Assembly (NCBI GenBank): GCA_017412605.1 | Contig: JAFPWY010000001.1 | Coordinates: 82,801-146,800 of the forward strand | From: Fibrobacter sp. | Lineage (GTDB): Bacteria > Fibrobacterota > Fibrobacteria > Fibrobacterales > Fibrobacteraceae | Direction of reading: 5' to 3' | DNA length: 64,000 nt | Shown: one piece after another, positions 40,567 through 50,080 of the stretch | Numbering within the stretch: the first letter of the stretch is position 1 | How the letters are laid out: every line of letters starts with the position of its first letter | Notes under the pieces: generated by a model | Database searches by the model: none | Told to the model about the DNA's origin: nothing | Seen by the model: only the letters and a program-made list of their open reading frames with translations | Program-made: the position numbers and the translations under genes

Positions 40567-41027
40567 TCTGTGCTCCTTCCTGCGTACATGCGAATGGGGC
40601 TTAACAGACGGGGACGCAGAATATTTTGTTAAAGGTTCTATCAAAGGCTCTGTCGGGCTAAACTGTACACTTGTGCCCGGCTAGCAAAAAATCCTCAATC
40701 TGTAAGCCCTTCCAAAACTGTTTTTCGGCTGCATGACCGATGTTTTTAGGCTATTTCGGCCGGTTCCGACTTCGCAGCGTTTCCGTAGCCGTACAGAATG
40801 ACTGGACAGAGCCAAAGGGGCATTTTCGCAGCATTTTCGCAGTTTCGACCCCAAAGTACGGCCTGGCCCGACAGAGCCAGCTGAAGGGTTGAACGTTTGT
40901 GCACTAAATATAGTTTCAATAATTTCCGTTGTCAATAGGCCCGGGCGATTTTTCGGAAATAGGAGTGTAAGCTTTCCCATAGTCAAAAGAATGCGCTGGC
41001 AGACCTGTTTGGCTGCAGTCATTCTTT
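40567..41027. other. Gene-free region before ORF6N
   Basis: This 461-base stretch has one 113-codon minus-strand frame (40681-41022), which I reject for lack of ribosome site and protein-like composition. It contains a 13-base inverted repeat pair described separately and presumably the ORF6N promoter. Confidence 0.5.
40646..40878. repeat. Inverted repeat pair GGCTCTGTCGGGC
   Basis: GGCTCTGTCGGGC at 40646-40658 is exactly inverted at 40866-40878. A third, shorter copy (GGACAGAGCC) lies at about 40804-40813. The enclosed 233 bases carry no gene. A small non-autonomous element or a set of binding sites would both fit. Confidence 0.55.
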
Positions 41028-41825
41028 CTAGCTATTGTTGGAATAGTAAAGGTCGTATTTCATTACGACCCTATACAATTGGCCGTTCCTGACAAAAGTC
41101 ATGTCCCACGTGTCGCCAATTTTGGAAGCATTCCTTATTTCGAGCAGGTCCTTTGTGGTGTAAATATCCCTGCCGTTGATTTGGGTGATAATGTCCCCGG
41201 GGAAGAGGTTTGCGTAAAAAGCGACGGTGTTTTCGTACACGACAGTTATGCGGCAGCCAGTGTTTTGCCTGAATACCTGACGATCTAGTTGGGTCAGATT
41301 CGTTGCGGAAAAGCCCGGCGCGTATTGCATCCGGTATTCTGGGGGAATAGGAATGAAAAAGTAGGCGGAATAATGATATATATCGATTTCGTATGAATGG
41401 ACTGAATAGGTCGTGGTTGTATATGTACTAGTATAGCCGTAGGGAGAGGCGTACGAATGGAAGTTCGTGTGCGGGCGAGAATAAATGCCGCGCTCTGTAT
41501 TGATGAGCCTTTCATTCCAAACGGCGATTTTCGCTCTTTGCATTGTACAGATTTCACGAATCTTTTTTTCTGCTATTGGAGTATATAGCTGTTCTCCGGT
41601 AAAACCGGTCTCGCCGATACACCAGTACCAGCGAGATGTGATTTCTCTGAACTTTGCGTCCATATCGGAAGCGTACATTATCGTAGGGGTTTCGTTTTGT
41701 TTTAAAAATGCTTCTTGTGGAAGCCGATCGAGTTGGTACCACGAAATAAACGTGGCATCGTAACCGGTTATCGCGCATCCCGTGAAAATAATGGCAAAAA
41801 GGCTGATTAAAACAATGTTCTTCAT
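41028..41825 (-). CDS. PDZ-domain lipoprotein
   Basis: A 265-residue lipoprotein with lipobox FTGC (Cys17). The middle is rich in Tyr, Ser, Thr and His (SYASPYGYTSTYTTTTYSVH), probably an extended segment. The C-terminal 80 residues form a PDZ domain: RITVVYENTVAFYANLFPGDIITQINGRDIYTTKDLLEIRN. PDZ domains bind peptide C-termini. No protease domain accompanies it, so it may be an adaptor at the outer membrane. Confidence 0.75.
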   Translation of the reverse strand: MKNIVLISLFAIIFTGCAITGYDATFISWYQLDRLPQEAFLKQNETPTIMYASDMDAKFREITSRWYWCIGETGFTGEQLYTPIAEKKIREICTMQRAKIAVWNERLINTERGIYSRPHTNFHSYASPYGYTSTYTTTTYSVHSYEIDIYHYSAYFFIPIPPEYRMQYAPGFSATNLTQLDRQVFRQNTGCRITVVYENTVAFYANLFPGDIITQINGRDIYTTKDLLEIRNASKIGDTWDMTFVRNGQLYRVVMKYDLYYSNNS

Positions 41826-42001
41826 GTGACTTACCCCGAAAAAATGCTATTGGAAAAATATATTACTTTCTTTCGATATGATTGTGCCTGAGAAATTCTT
41901 TTTTCAAAATGATGTTATAAATCACAGCCTGTCATCTTGGAACATAAATGCCCAAGTATATTTTTTTCTTAAGACAAAAGGTGTCGGGGGGAATAAAAAA
42001 A

Positions 42002-43132
42002 TTAGTGCGATTTTATGTAATCGGCAGTCTTTTCCATGTTTGGATAAATTGAGGCCTTGTTTATTGCCAATATGTCTAATTGCTTTAAGATTAGCTCTTT
42101 GTTTTCCGACTTAATCACAAATCTTGTTTTTGCAATGCGAGCTTTTATCTTTTTTTCTGCTTCTTCCAAATTAGAAGAAAGGCCACTTAACAAAAATGCC
42201 CCTTGTTGATTTGTAATTCTTGGATTTGCTCTGTTTGGCTGGATAAATAACGGAGATAAAATATCCCCAGGTTCTATGCGACGTTGAAAAGCAGGTTTTT
42301 CCGAACAAATTTCTAGGTATAGTTTTTCAAGATAGGGATGATTGGTTGAATTATCGTATACTTGGTTTTTAAGTTTCTTTGTTTCTTCTACTATTAGTTC
42401 TTGTTCAAATTTTTTCAAATGTGGAAGGCAAGATAAAATTAAGGCTTTGTCAGAATCTCCGTAAGACATTGTTCCCTTGACAACGGGGAAAATAGTGATT
42501 CGACCATCGTTTTCTTTCGTTTCACATGCAAAATATAATGCTCCTAAAGGATTGGATGTTATATCTAACAATCTTGTTGAACATCCATAATGTTGCATTT
42601 TCACCAGTTTATCCAAAAATGAAAGATTCTCAAACTCATTAGGGCAACGAACTTGTATTTCATGATAAAAATATGATTCCCTTAAATAAGTATGGTCATC
42701 TCTCATGATATTGGGCCTGTAATTCCATTCTTTATTTGATTCACCACGATAGTAATATTGAATGAAAGACCTTCCAGAGCTAATTAAATTTTTTTCTTTT
42801 TTTACCTTCTCAAGGTAAGAATTAATTTTAGCATTTAATTTTTCTTTTGCTTCTTTTTTTATGTGTGTCAGTTGAGACAAAAATTTTTTGTATATAGACT
42901 CTAGCTCATTTGTTGTACAATTAAATCTCTCCTTATAATCACAAAGATCTACTAAGTTATTGAGTTCATTTAAAATCCAAGATGAGTAATATGGATCTGA
43001 TTTATCCCATTCTTGCTCAAAAAATTTATCAACAACTTCCTTGTATAACTGGCATCCAGAAGTAAATTCGTATATCTTATGTATGAAGGATTCTACGGAG
43101 TCAATTTCAATGTCATTATATTCGTTAACCAT
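42002..43132 (-). CDS. FRG-domain protein
   Basis: A 376-residue cytosolic protein with an FRG domain at about 110-290, named for the Phe-Arg-Gly type motif; here it reads YYRGESNKEWNYRPNI and continues KMQHYGCSTRLLDITSNPLGALYFAC. The N-terminus is a charged helical region. The start is supported by AAGGAAAAA. FRG proteins are frequent in defence islands and mobile DNA; their biochemical role is not settled. The gene follows the ExoX-C-like gene with a 34-base gap, so they form an operon divergent from the DUF2971 gene. Confidence 0.8.
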   Translation of the reverse strand: MVNEYNDIEIDSVESFIHKIYEFTSGCQLYKEVVDKFFEQEWDKSDPYYSSWILNELNNLVDLCDYKERFNCTTNELESIYKKFLSQLTHIKKEAKEKLNAKINSYLEKVKKEKNLISSGRSFIQYYYRGESNKEWNYRPNIMRDDHTYLRESYFYHEIQVRCPNEFENLSFLDKLVKMQHYGCSTRLLDITSNPLGALYFACETKENDGRITIFPVVKGTMSYGDSDKALILSCLPHLKKFEQELIVEETKKLKNQVYDNSTNHPYLEKLYLEICSEKPAFQRRIEPGDILSPLFIQPNRANPRITNQQGAFLLSGLSSNLEEAEKKIKARIAKTRFVIKSENKELILKQLDILAINKASIYPNMEKTADYIKSH

Positions 43133-43166
43133 TTTTTTTCCTTTTTTCTATATAAAATAAAAAAAT

Positions 43167-43883
43167 CTATTTCAAATTTGGAGGAGGTTCTATTGTTATA
43201 AATTCTTTTAATTCATCAAAGTTGATAGTAAAGTCTTCGGTTTTCATTGCTAACCATCTAAGATACCTATAATCTTTTTCGGCTATAGACTTAAGCCTTA
43301 AGCCTTTGTATTTTCCGAAAGGTAGTACGTCATCTGGATGAAGAACTTTGATATCTTTTTTTCTTTCTTCCATCACCGCATCTACATCAAAGAAAAAGTG
43401 CCCTGATTCCCTATTTGCCCATTTTACCCACCCCCAGTCGGCGTGAATAACGTCAACTAAAGTTTCTCCTTTGTGTTGCCCTTTTTCTAGAACGTCATTG
43501 ATGCCATATATTTTGGCAGGTTCAGCAGTTGGCTCGCCTAGAATGTCCAAAAGGATCCATGAACCACAAGCTGCACAGGGGATATTTTGTGGTGTTGTGT
43601 CAGATTTATTGCACCAGCTGTATTCCGGGTCGTTTTCTCGGGCATCAGCTCGTTCTCCGTTTCTATAGTAAAAACCGTAGGCGTCCCCGTATTTCCCGCC
43701 TTTCCCGCTGGGTTTTACTTCGTGAACTTCTACAAATTGTGATTTGTACCAGTTAGATATTCTGCCATCAGGGAATCTTTGTGCACGAAAAGGCAGGGCC
43801 CTACCTATGTTGTAATAGATGGAAATGAGACTGTTTTGAAGGCCCTTTTGTCGGATAGCTTTTATCAACTTAATTTTGTTCAT
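43167..43883 (-). CDS. Protein with two ExoX C-terminal-like segments
   Basis: A 238-residue protein. Two segments resemble the small C-terminal domain of exodeoxyribonuclease X: VLEKGQHKGETLVDVIHADWGWVKWA near 128-153, and VLPFGKYKGLRLKSIAEKDYRYLRWL near 188-213. Both have the form G-x-[HY]-K-G followed by W-x-x-W or R-W. The nuclease domain of ExoX is missing. A Cys pair CAAC lies near residue 100, and the N-terminal part is basic. A DNA-binding adaptor is a reasonable guess. First gene of the FRG operon. Confidence 0.6.
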   Translation of the reverse strand: MNKIKLIKAIRQKGLQNSLISIYYNIGRALPFRAQRFPDGRISNWYKSQFVEVHEVKPSGKGGKYGDAYGFYYRNGERADARENDPEYSWCNKSDTTPQNIPCAACGSWILLDILGEPTAEPAKIYGINDVLEKGQHKGETLVDVIHADWGWVKWANRESGHFFFDVDAVMEERKKDIKVLHPDDVLPFGKYKGLRLKSIAEKDYRYLRWLAMKTEDFTINFDELKEFITIEPPPNLK

Positions 43884-43963
43884 AAATAAATTGTTATGTT
43901 TCTAAAAAAAGTATTATAATTTATAACTTGATTTAATATAAAATTTATCACTAAGGTGTTTTT

Positions 43964-44914
43964 ATGCAAAACAACGATCAAATGGACATTTTGCAGCAAT
44001 TGTTTTCTAAAGCACAATATTATCAAAAATGTAGCATTTGTAACAAGGAATTCGGAGAAGGAGAATCCGTATGCTTAGGCTTTGATGTTAACGGAGCGCT
44101 AATCTGCACAGGAAAGTGCTGTAAGCAAAATGTAAAACAGCCTATCTATTCTTCCAACTATATCAAACGGGTTTATACAATCCCCGATGATGAAGATGTC
44201 TTATGGCGCTACCTAACCTTTCCGAAATTTGTTAGTATGCTAAAGACTCAATCTTTATTTTTTTCACGAGTAGATAAATTTAATGACCCGTTTGAAGGAG
44301 CCAAAGGACTTATAGAAAATGAGGGCAAATGGGATTCAAGTTACAAGAACATCTTTAAATTTGCCATTGGTTTGTCTTCTCAATTGACAGAATCACAGAT
44401 GGAGGCGCATTGTAATGCCATGCTTGATGGCTTTAAAATGATGTGTAAAGTGGAGCGATTACATACATTCATTAATTGTTGGCACAAAAACGATTGTGAG
44501 TCAGAAGCTATGTGGAAGCTTTATTGCTCCGATTTAACGCAAGGATTGGCTATAAAAACGACATATAAGAAACTAAGCAAAGAATTAAACCATATAAGTG
44601 ATATCAAAATAGGAGAGGTTCAATACATAGACTATACAAATCGATTGTTGGGACCTCAAGATGCTTTTTGGTTTAAGAGAAAAACTTTTGAACACGAAAA
44701 AGAAGTTAGAGTGTTAATCCATAATGTTCAAGATTTTGAGGAAGAGAAAGAAGGAATTGATATTCCTGTTTCACTTGATAGGTTAATTGACTCTGTTTAT
44801 GTATCACCTGTTGCTCCGCAATGGTTTGTGGATGTTGTTGATGATATTACGAAAAGATATGGTTTAGATAAAAGGGTTCGCCAATCAGATCTTGGGGCGA
44901 AACCGTTCTATTAA
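43964..44914 (+). CDS. DUF2971 protein with N-terminal Cys motif
   Basis: A 316-residue protein. The start has AAGG upstream. The N-terminus has a zinc-ribbon-like pair, CSIC (near 24-27) and GKCC (near 56-59). The DUF2971 domain follows from about residue 80: LWRYLTFPKFVSMLKTQSLFFSRVDKFNDPFEG, INCWHKNDCESEAMWKLYC and HEKEVRVLI. DUF2971 is widespread in bacterial islands and its function is not established. It is divergent from the FRG operon, 80 bases apart. Confidence 0.8.
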   Translation: MQNNDQMDILQQLFSKAQYYQKCSICNKEFGEGESVCLGFDVNGALICTGKCCKQNVKQPIYSSNYIKRVYTIPDDEDVLWRYLTFPKFVSMLKTQSLFFSRVDKFNDPFEGAKGLIENEGKWDSSYKNIFKFAIGLSSQLTESQMEAHCNAMLDGFKMMCKVERLHTFINCWHKNDCESEAMWKLYCSDLTQGLAIKTTYKKLSKELNHISDIKIGEVQYIDYTNRLLGPQDAFWFKRKTFEHEKEVRVLIHNVQDFEEEKEGIDIPVSLDRLIDSVYVSPVAPQWFVDVVDDITKRYGLDKRVRQSDLGAKPFY

Positions 44915-45093
44915 TTGGAAGAGAATCTTTACTTCATTTGCCCTCTCGAAAAGACGTATTAAAATGGGGAAAAATAGACTAGGAAGACCAAAATGGAAAT
45001 GAATTCCTGCAAATAAGCCAAAATATTCAATAATTTCCTTTCCAAATGTGTAAATAAATATTATTGAACATTAATTAACTTATATTTCCTTAT

Positions 45094-47781
45094 ATGACAC
45101 CGGAAGCCAAGGCTCGGGAAGAAATTGACAAAAAACTGGTCCAGTCGGGCTGGGTTATTCAAGATGTCAAGGAGGTGAACCTCATGGCATCTCTTGGCGT
45201 TGCGGTGCGTGAATTTCCGACAAGTTCTGGTCCCGTTGATTACGCCTTGTTTGTCGAGGGGATTCCTGTTGGTGTCGTTGAGGCTAAACGCGAAGAGGCT
45301 GGCGAAACTCTGACATCTGTAGAAACGCAGTCGGCCCGTTATGCCAACAGTACGTTTAAGTGGGTCAAGAGCGATTACAAGATTCGGTTTGCTTACGAAG
45401 CGACTAATAAGTTGACGCATTTTACGGATTACAACGATATTAAGTATCGCTCGCGCAAGGTCTTTAGTTTCCATCGTCCGGAAACATTGCAGTTATTGCT
45501 AAAACAGCCTGATACCGTTCGCAATAACTTGAAGCGTTTACCGCCCTTGAGTACGGAAGGCTTCAGAAAGTGTCAGGTGACGGCAATCAATAACCTGGAT
45601 AAATCTTTTGCCGAAAATCGCCCCAAGGCTCTTGTGCAAATGGCAACGGGAGCGGGTAAGACATTTACTGCTATTACGGCATCTTACCGACTTTTGAAGT
45701 TCGGAAAGATGAATCGCATCTTGTTTCTGGTCGATACGAAAAGCCTTGGTGAACAGGCTGAACGAGAATTCCTTGCGTATCGCCCGACGGATGACAATAG
45801 GTCGTTTTCTGAACTGTATGGAGTTCATCGCTTAAAGAGTTCCAGTTTGCCGAAGGAAACCCAGGTCTACATTTGCACGATTCAGCGAATGTTCTCTATC
45901 TTGAAGGGTGAAGAACTTGACGAGTCTGCAGAAGAAATCCATTTTGAAGAACTGGAGAATGCGGATAAAAATACGCCCAAGAAAGCCGTATATAACGAAA
46001 AATGTCCGCCCGAATTCTTTGACTGCATCATCGTTGATGAATGTCACCGTTCCATTTACAATGTCTGGAACCAGGTTCTTGAATATTTTGACGCATTCAT
46101 TATCGGATTGACTGCCACGCCGGATAAAAGGACGTTTGCGTTCTTTGAAGAAAATATCGTGAGCGAATATACTCGCGAACAGGCTATCATAGACAATGTC
46201 AATGTGGGCGAGGACGTTTTCGTAATCGAGACCAAGGTTGGAAAGAACGGCGGGCATATTTTAAAGCAACAGGTGGAATGTCGCGACAGGATGTCTCGCG
46301 AAAAACGCTGGAAGTTGCTTGACGAGGAAGTTGATTATCAGCCGTCGCAACTGGATAGGGACATTGTCAACTTTAGCCAGATCCGGACTGTAATCAGGGC
46401 CTTCAAGGATAGTCTTTCGACTGTTCTGTTCCCGTATCGCAAGGAAGTCCCCAAGACGTTAATTTTCGCAAAGACCGACAGCCATGCCGAGGATATTGTA
46501 AGAATCGTTCGTGAAGAATTCGGCGAGGGCAATGAGTTCTGCCAGAAAATTACCTGTCAGGCAGAAAAACCGGAATCAGTTCTGTCGTCTTATCGTAATA
46601 GCTACTATCCGAGAATTGCGGTGACCGTGGACATGATTGCTACGGGTACGGATGTTAAGTCTATTGAATGCCTCATTTTTATGAGGGATGTTCGTAGCCG
46701 TAATTATTTTGAGCAGATGAAAGGCCGCGGGACGCGAACCTTGAGCAAGGATGATTTGCAAAAGGTGACCCCCTCTGCGACGGAGAATAAGGACCACTTT
46801 GTAATTGTTGATGCTGTCGGTGTCACGAAATCTAAAAAGACAGATACCCGCCCATTGGAAAGAAAGCCTTCCGTCAGTTTGAAGGAATTGATGATGAATG
46901 TGGCCATGGGTGCTAAGGATGCCGATACCTTGACATCCCTGGCTAATAGGATAATTCGGTTGAATTCTCAGATGACCGACGAAGAAAGGGTTGATTTCAA
47001 GAAATATGTGTTAAAATCGGCAGCAAAGCTTGCGGAAGATTTCCTGAATGCATTTGATGAAGACTACCTTCAAGGGAAAGATCAGAATGAAGTCATTCGC
47101 GAAGCGGTAAAGCCGTTTTATGACCCTAATGTTCGTCAGTACATTGAGAACATGCGCCGCGTTCACGAACAGATTATTGACAATGTAAATCTCGACAAGG
47201 TTGAGTTTGCCGGTTTTGACACTGACCAAGAAAAGGCTGCCGACAGGGCTATAACTTCTTTCCGGGAGTTCATAAACGAAAACAAGGATGAAATTGTCGC
47301 CTTGCGGATTATCTATAATCAGGCATACGCCGACCGTCCCATGGTCATTGAAAAGCTGAATATGCTTTATGACAAGCTCACGGCGAAGAATATAAGTGTT
47401 GAACGCTTGTGGAATTGCTACGCCATCAAGAGCCCTGAAAGAGTGAAGAAGGGCGTGAAAGCTCGGATTGTGGATTTGATTTCCCTTATTCGCTATGAAT
47501 TGGGATTTTTCGATTACCTGGCCCCCTTTGCTGACCGCGTAAACTACAACTTTATGCAGTGGACTTTGAGGTGCAATGCCGGTAATATCCATTTTACCGA
47601 CGAACAGATGAAATGGCTCCGTCTAATTAAGGAACATATCATATCTTCGTTGAGTATAGAAGTTCGCGATTTTGATTATAGTCCGTTTGACGGAATGGGT
47701 GGCTTGGGTAGATTCTTTGACTTGTTCGGTGAAGATTATGCTACCATATTGCATCAAATGAGTGTTGAACTGGTAGCATAG
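45094..47781 (+). CDS. hsdR: Type I restriction enzyme, R subunit
   Basis: An 895-residue motor-nuclease. The N-terminal PD-(D/E)xK nuclease has Glu40, Asp49 in PVDYALF and VVEAKRE at 61-67. The superfamily 2 helicase part has Walker A MATGAGKTF near 184-192, DECHR (motif II) and LTATPDKRT, then motif VI-like EQMKGRGTR. A C-terminal helical part for contact with the methylase follows. HsdR translocates DNA and cuts far from the site when the target is unmethylated. It leads a tight operon through hsdM: DUF2971 starts 8 bases after its stop. The order R-(extra)-S-(extra)-M differs from the common R-M-S. Confidence 0.94.
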   Translation: MTPEAKAREEIDKKLVQSGWVIQDVKEVNLMASLGVAVREFPTSSGPVDYALFVEGIPVGVVEAKREEAGETLTSVETQSARYANSTFKWVKSDYKIRFAYEATNKLTHFTDYNDIKYRSRKVFSFHRPETLQLLLKQPDTVRNNLKRLPPLSTEGFRKCQVTAINNLDKSFAENRPKALVQMATGAGKTFTAITASYRLLKFGKMNRILFLVDTKSLGEQAEREFLAYRPTDDNRSFSELYGVHRLKSSSLPKETQVYICTIQRMFSILKGEELDESAEEIHFEELENADKNTPKKAVYNEKCPPEFFDCIIVDECHRSIYNVWNQVLEYFDAFIIGLTATPDKRTFAFFEENIVSEYTREQAIIDNVNVGEDVFVIETKVGKNGGHILKQQVECRDRMSREKRWKLLDEEVDYQPSQLDRDIVNFSQIRTVIRAFKDSLSTVLFPYRKEVPKTLIFAKTDSHAEDIVRIVREEFGEGNEFCQKITCQAEKPESVLSSYRNSYYPRIAVTVDMIATGTDVKSIECLIFMRDVRSRNYFEQMKGRGTRTLSKDDLQKVTPSATENKDHFVIVDAVGVTKSKKTDTRPLERKPSVSLKELMMNVAMGAKDADTLTSLANRIIRLNSQMTDEERVDFKKYVLKSAAKLAEDFLNAFDEDYLQGKDQNEVIREAVKPFYDPNVRQYIENMRRVHEQIIDNVNLDKVEFAGFDTDQEKAADRAITSFREFINENKDEIVALRIIYNQAYADRPMVIEKLNMLYDKLTAKNISVERLWNCYAIKSPERVKKGVKARIVDLISLIRYELGFFDYLAPFADRVNYNFMQWTLRCNAGNIHFTDEQMKWLRLIKEHIISSLSIEVRDFDYSPFDGMGGLGRFFDLFGEDYATILHQMSVELVA

Positions 47782-47789
47782 GGGTCGTT

Positions 47790-48953
47790 GTGCTTTATTA
47801 TAGATACAGGCCTTTTAGTGAGTTTTCACTAAAAGAATTAATGTATGACGAATTATTTTTTGCATCTGCGGAAGAATGCAATGATCCCCATGAATGTTGG
47901 GATTTTTTACAATTTTCATCTGACTATGATAAGTGGCATCGTTTATTAGAACTAGCATGGAAATGTGTTGATGAAAGAATTAAAACATCTTTCTATAATT
48001 TATTTTGCGATTATTTAATAACAAAATCACCTATTACTGTATGTGAACTCATGTCAAAAGATTTTTTTCTTCCTTTGTTAGAAAAGGGTGATTTTAAAAG
48101 TCCATTTGGTTATACACTTTTGATTAATTTGATTAATTATCTAAATACATATTTGGGAGAAAAAAGATATTTTGTTTCCTTTTCAAAGGCTCCCGACAAT
48201 TATTTAATGTGGTCTCACTATGCGAATCGGCATAATGGTTACTGTCTGATATTTAAATCCTTGAATGGCTGCTTGTATCAAGCCAAAAACCGAATGCGGG
48301 AAAATATCAATATTGAAAGAAATGATAGCTCTAAACTACATGTTACTGAACATGTTGGGCCAAAGTTTCATTTTTGCGATGTGATTTATGAAGAAAACTC
48401 TGCAGTGATTGATCCTTTTTTCTATTTTCCTCAATATGTGAGTCAATATAAAATTACGAGTGAGCAGGAACGACATATTTTTTTTGAAAAGTTAGAACGG
48501 CATTATTTGGAAAAAGGCGCATGTTGGGCGTATGAGCATGAAAGCCGGTTGCTTTTGCCAAATCCGATGTCTTGGATAACGGGTGGAAAAGTTGAATATA
48601 CAAAACACCAACGCTTATTCTATTATGATTTTTCTCAATTAGTCGGAGTTATATTTGGGTCAAAAATGAGTCAAGAAAGTCGAAGTAGAATCAAAGAGAT
48701 TATTGACGAAAAAATTGATTCTCGCTCGCGCTCTGTTTCTGAAGGAGAACGTTTTTTTAAGTTTGTTTATTTCCAGACGAAATTATCATCAAAAGAACGG
48801 AAGCTTGAATTAGAACCACTAGAAATTAATTCTTTGTCTACTCATATAAAGAGAGATGATGCTTCGTTTGAGAGAGAATATGAGGAATGGAAAAAAGGCT
48901 GGTGTTTAGAATTTAGTGGGTCTGGGTCTGCGAGAAAAACTTATGTTGTATAA
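47790..48953 (+). CDS. DUF2971-like protein inside the restriction operon
   Basis: A 387-residue protein starting with GTG, with GGGG before it. It shows the DUF2971 pattern: LYYRYRPFSEFSLKELMYDELFFASAEECNDPHE at the N-terminus, then FVSFSKAPDNYLMWSHYANRHNGYCLIF, then EHESRLLLP. It is a distant relative of the DUF2971 gene at 43964. It is AT-rich. Its end overlaps the hsdS start by 11 bases, so it is translated with the restriction genes. A role as toxin, sensor or accessory factor cannot be told. Confidence 0.75.
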   Translation: MLYYRYRPFSEFSLKELMYDELFFASAEECNDPHECWDFLQFSSDYDKWHRLLELAWKCVDERIKTSFYNLFCDYLITKSPITVCELMSKDFFLPLLEKGDFKSPFGYTLLINLINYLNTYLGEKRYFVSFSKAPDNYLMWSHYANRHNGYCLIFKSLNGCLYQAKNRMRENINIERNDSSKLHVTEHVGPKFHFCDVIYEENSAVIDPFFYFPQYVSQYKITSEQERHIFFEKLERHYLEKGACWAYEHESRLLLPNPMSWITGGKVEYTKHQRLFYYDFSQLVGVIFGSKMSQESRSRIKEIIDEKIDSRSRSVSEGERFFKFVYFQTKLSSKERKLELEPLEINSLSTHIKRDDASFEREYEEWKKGWCLEFSGSGSARKTYVV

Positions 48954-50079
48954 AGAAATTGTAAAAAAAATATCTGTTGGTGTAGAAAAAAAACTCAAGC
49001 AGAAAGAGTATTTAAAAGAAGGCTTGTTTGAAGTTGTTGATCAGGGACAGTCTCTTATTGGAGGCTATTCAAATGATTCGTCGCTTGTGGTGAAATGTGA
49101 TTTACCTGTGATTATTTTTGGTGATCACACAAAATGTGTTAAATTTATTGATTTTCCTTTTGTTGCCGGAGCTGACGGTGTAAAAGTTCTCCGTGCAAAA
49201 GAAGGTGTAGATTCAAAATATCTTTACTATTATACCTTGCTATTAACTAAAAAAATAGTCGATAAGGGATATGCTCGTCATTATCAGTTCTTAGAAAAAA
49301 TGGAAGTGGACATTCCTTCTTTGCCGGAACAGAATCGAATCGTAAATAAAATTGAAGAACTTTTTTTTGAATTAGATAGTGCTGTTGAAACCCTAAAAAA
49401 GATAAAAGGGCAATTGTCTGCTTATCGACGTGCTGTACTAAATTGTGATTTGACAATGGATAATGAAAAATGGAAATATGTTCCGATTAATGAGATTGTT
49501 GAAATAATTAATAGTGGTTCAACGCCAAAAAGTGACAAAATGCATTCATCAGGAGAAATTCAGTTCATCAAAGTATATAATCTAGCTTTTGATGGTTCTA
49601 TAAATTTATCTAAAGACCCTGTTTTTATAGACAAAGATGTACATGAAGGCTTGTTGAAACGATCTAAAGTTCGAGCTGGAGATGTGCTGATTAATATAGT
49701 TGGGCCTCCATTAGGTAAGGTTTCAATAATACCAGATGGAGATCAGGAATATAATATAAATCAGGCAATAGTAATGTTTCGCCCAAATGAACTTGTGCAA
49801 AGTAAATTTTTGGCGTATTATTTAATGTCTCCGCAAGTAGTTTCTTGGCTGAATTCCACCTCAAAGGCAACTGCTGGACAATATAATGTTAAGGTTTCTA
49901 CTTGCAGGGAGATTAGATTTCCAAAAGTACCAATATCAGAGCAAAATCAGATTGTGAAAAGAATTGAAACCAAATTGGCGGCTTGTGATGACATTGAAAA
50001 AAAAGTAAATGACGTTTTAGCCCAAGCTGAAGCAATGCGTCAAAGTATTCTCAAAAAAGCCTTTGAAGGAGGATTATGA
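48943..50079 (+). CDS. hsdS: Type I restriction specificity subunit S
   Basis: A 378-residue protein with two target-recognition domains and two conserved helices. TRD1 (about 1-135) ends in IPSLPEQNRIVNKIEELFFELDSAVETLKKIKGQL; TRD2 (about 160-335) starts with WKYVPINEIVEIINSGSTPKSD and ends in VPISEQNQIVKRIETKLAACDDIEKKV. TRD1 lacks the usual W-x-x-V-x-L-G-D start, so the N-terminus looks shortened. The start at 48943 overlaps the previous gene. HsdS sets the DNA sequence recognised by the complex with HsdM and HsdR. Confidence 0.9.
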   Translation: MLYKEIVKKISVGVEKKLKQKEYLKEGLFEVVDQGQSLIGGYSNDSSLVVKCDLPVIIFGDHTKCVKFIDFPFVAGADGVKVLRAKEGVDSKYLYYYTLLLTKKIVDKGYARHYQFLEKMEVDIPSLPEQNRIVNKIEELFFELDSAVETLKKIKGQLSAYRRAVLNCDLTMDNEKWKYVPINEIVEIINSGSTPKSDKMHSSGEIQFIKVYNLAFDGSINLSKDPVFIDKDVHEGLLKRSKVRAGDVLINIVGPPLGKVSIIPDGDQEYNINQAIVMFRPNELVQSKFLAYYLMSPQVVSWLNSTSKATAGQYNVKVSTCREIRFPKVPISEQNQIVKRIETKLAACDDIEKKVNDVLAQAEAMRQSILKKAFEGGL

Positions 50080-50080
50080 T

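Noticed and set aside
40681..41022. 113-codon minus-strand frame in the gap before ORF6N
   Set aside because: It has no ribosome site, odd composition and overlap with inverted repeats, so it is not supported as a gene.
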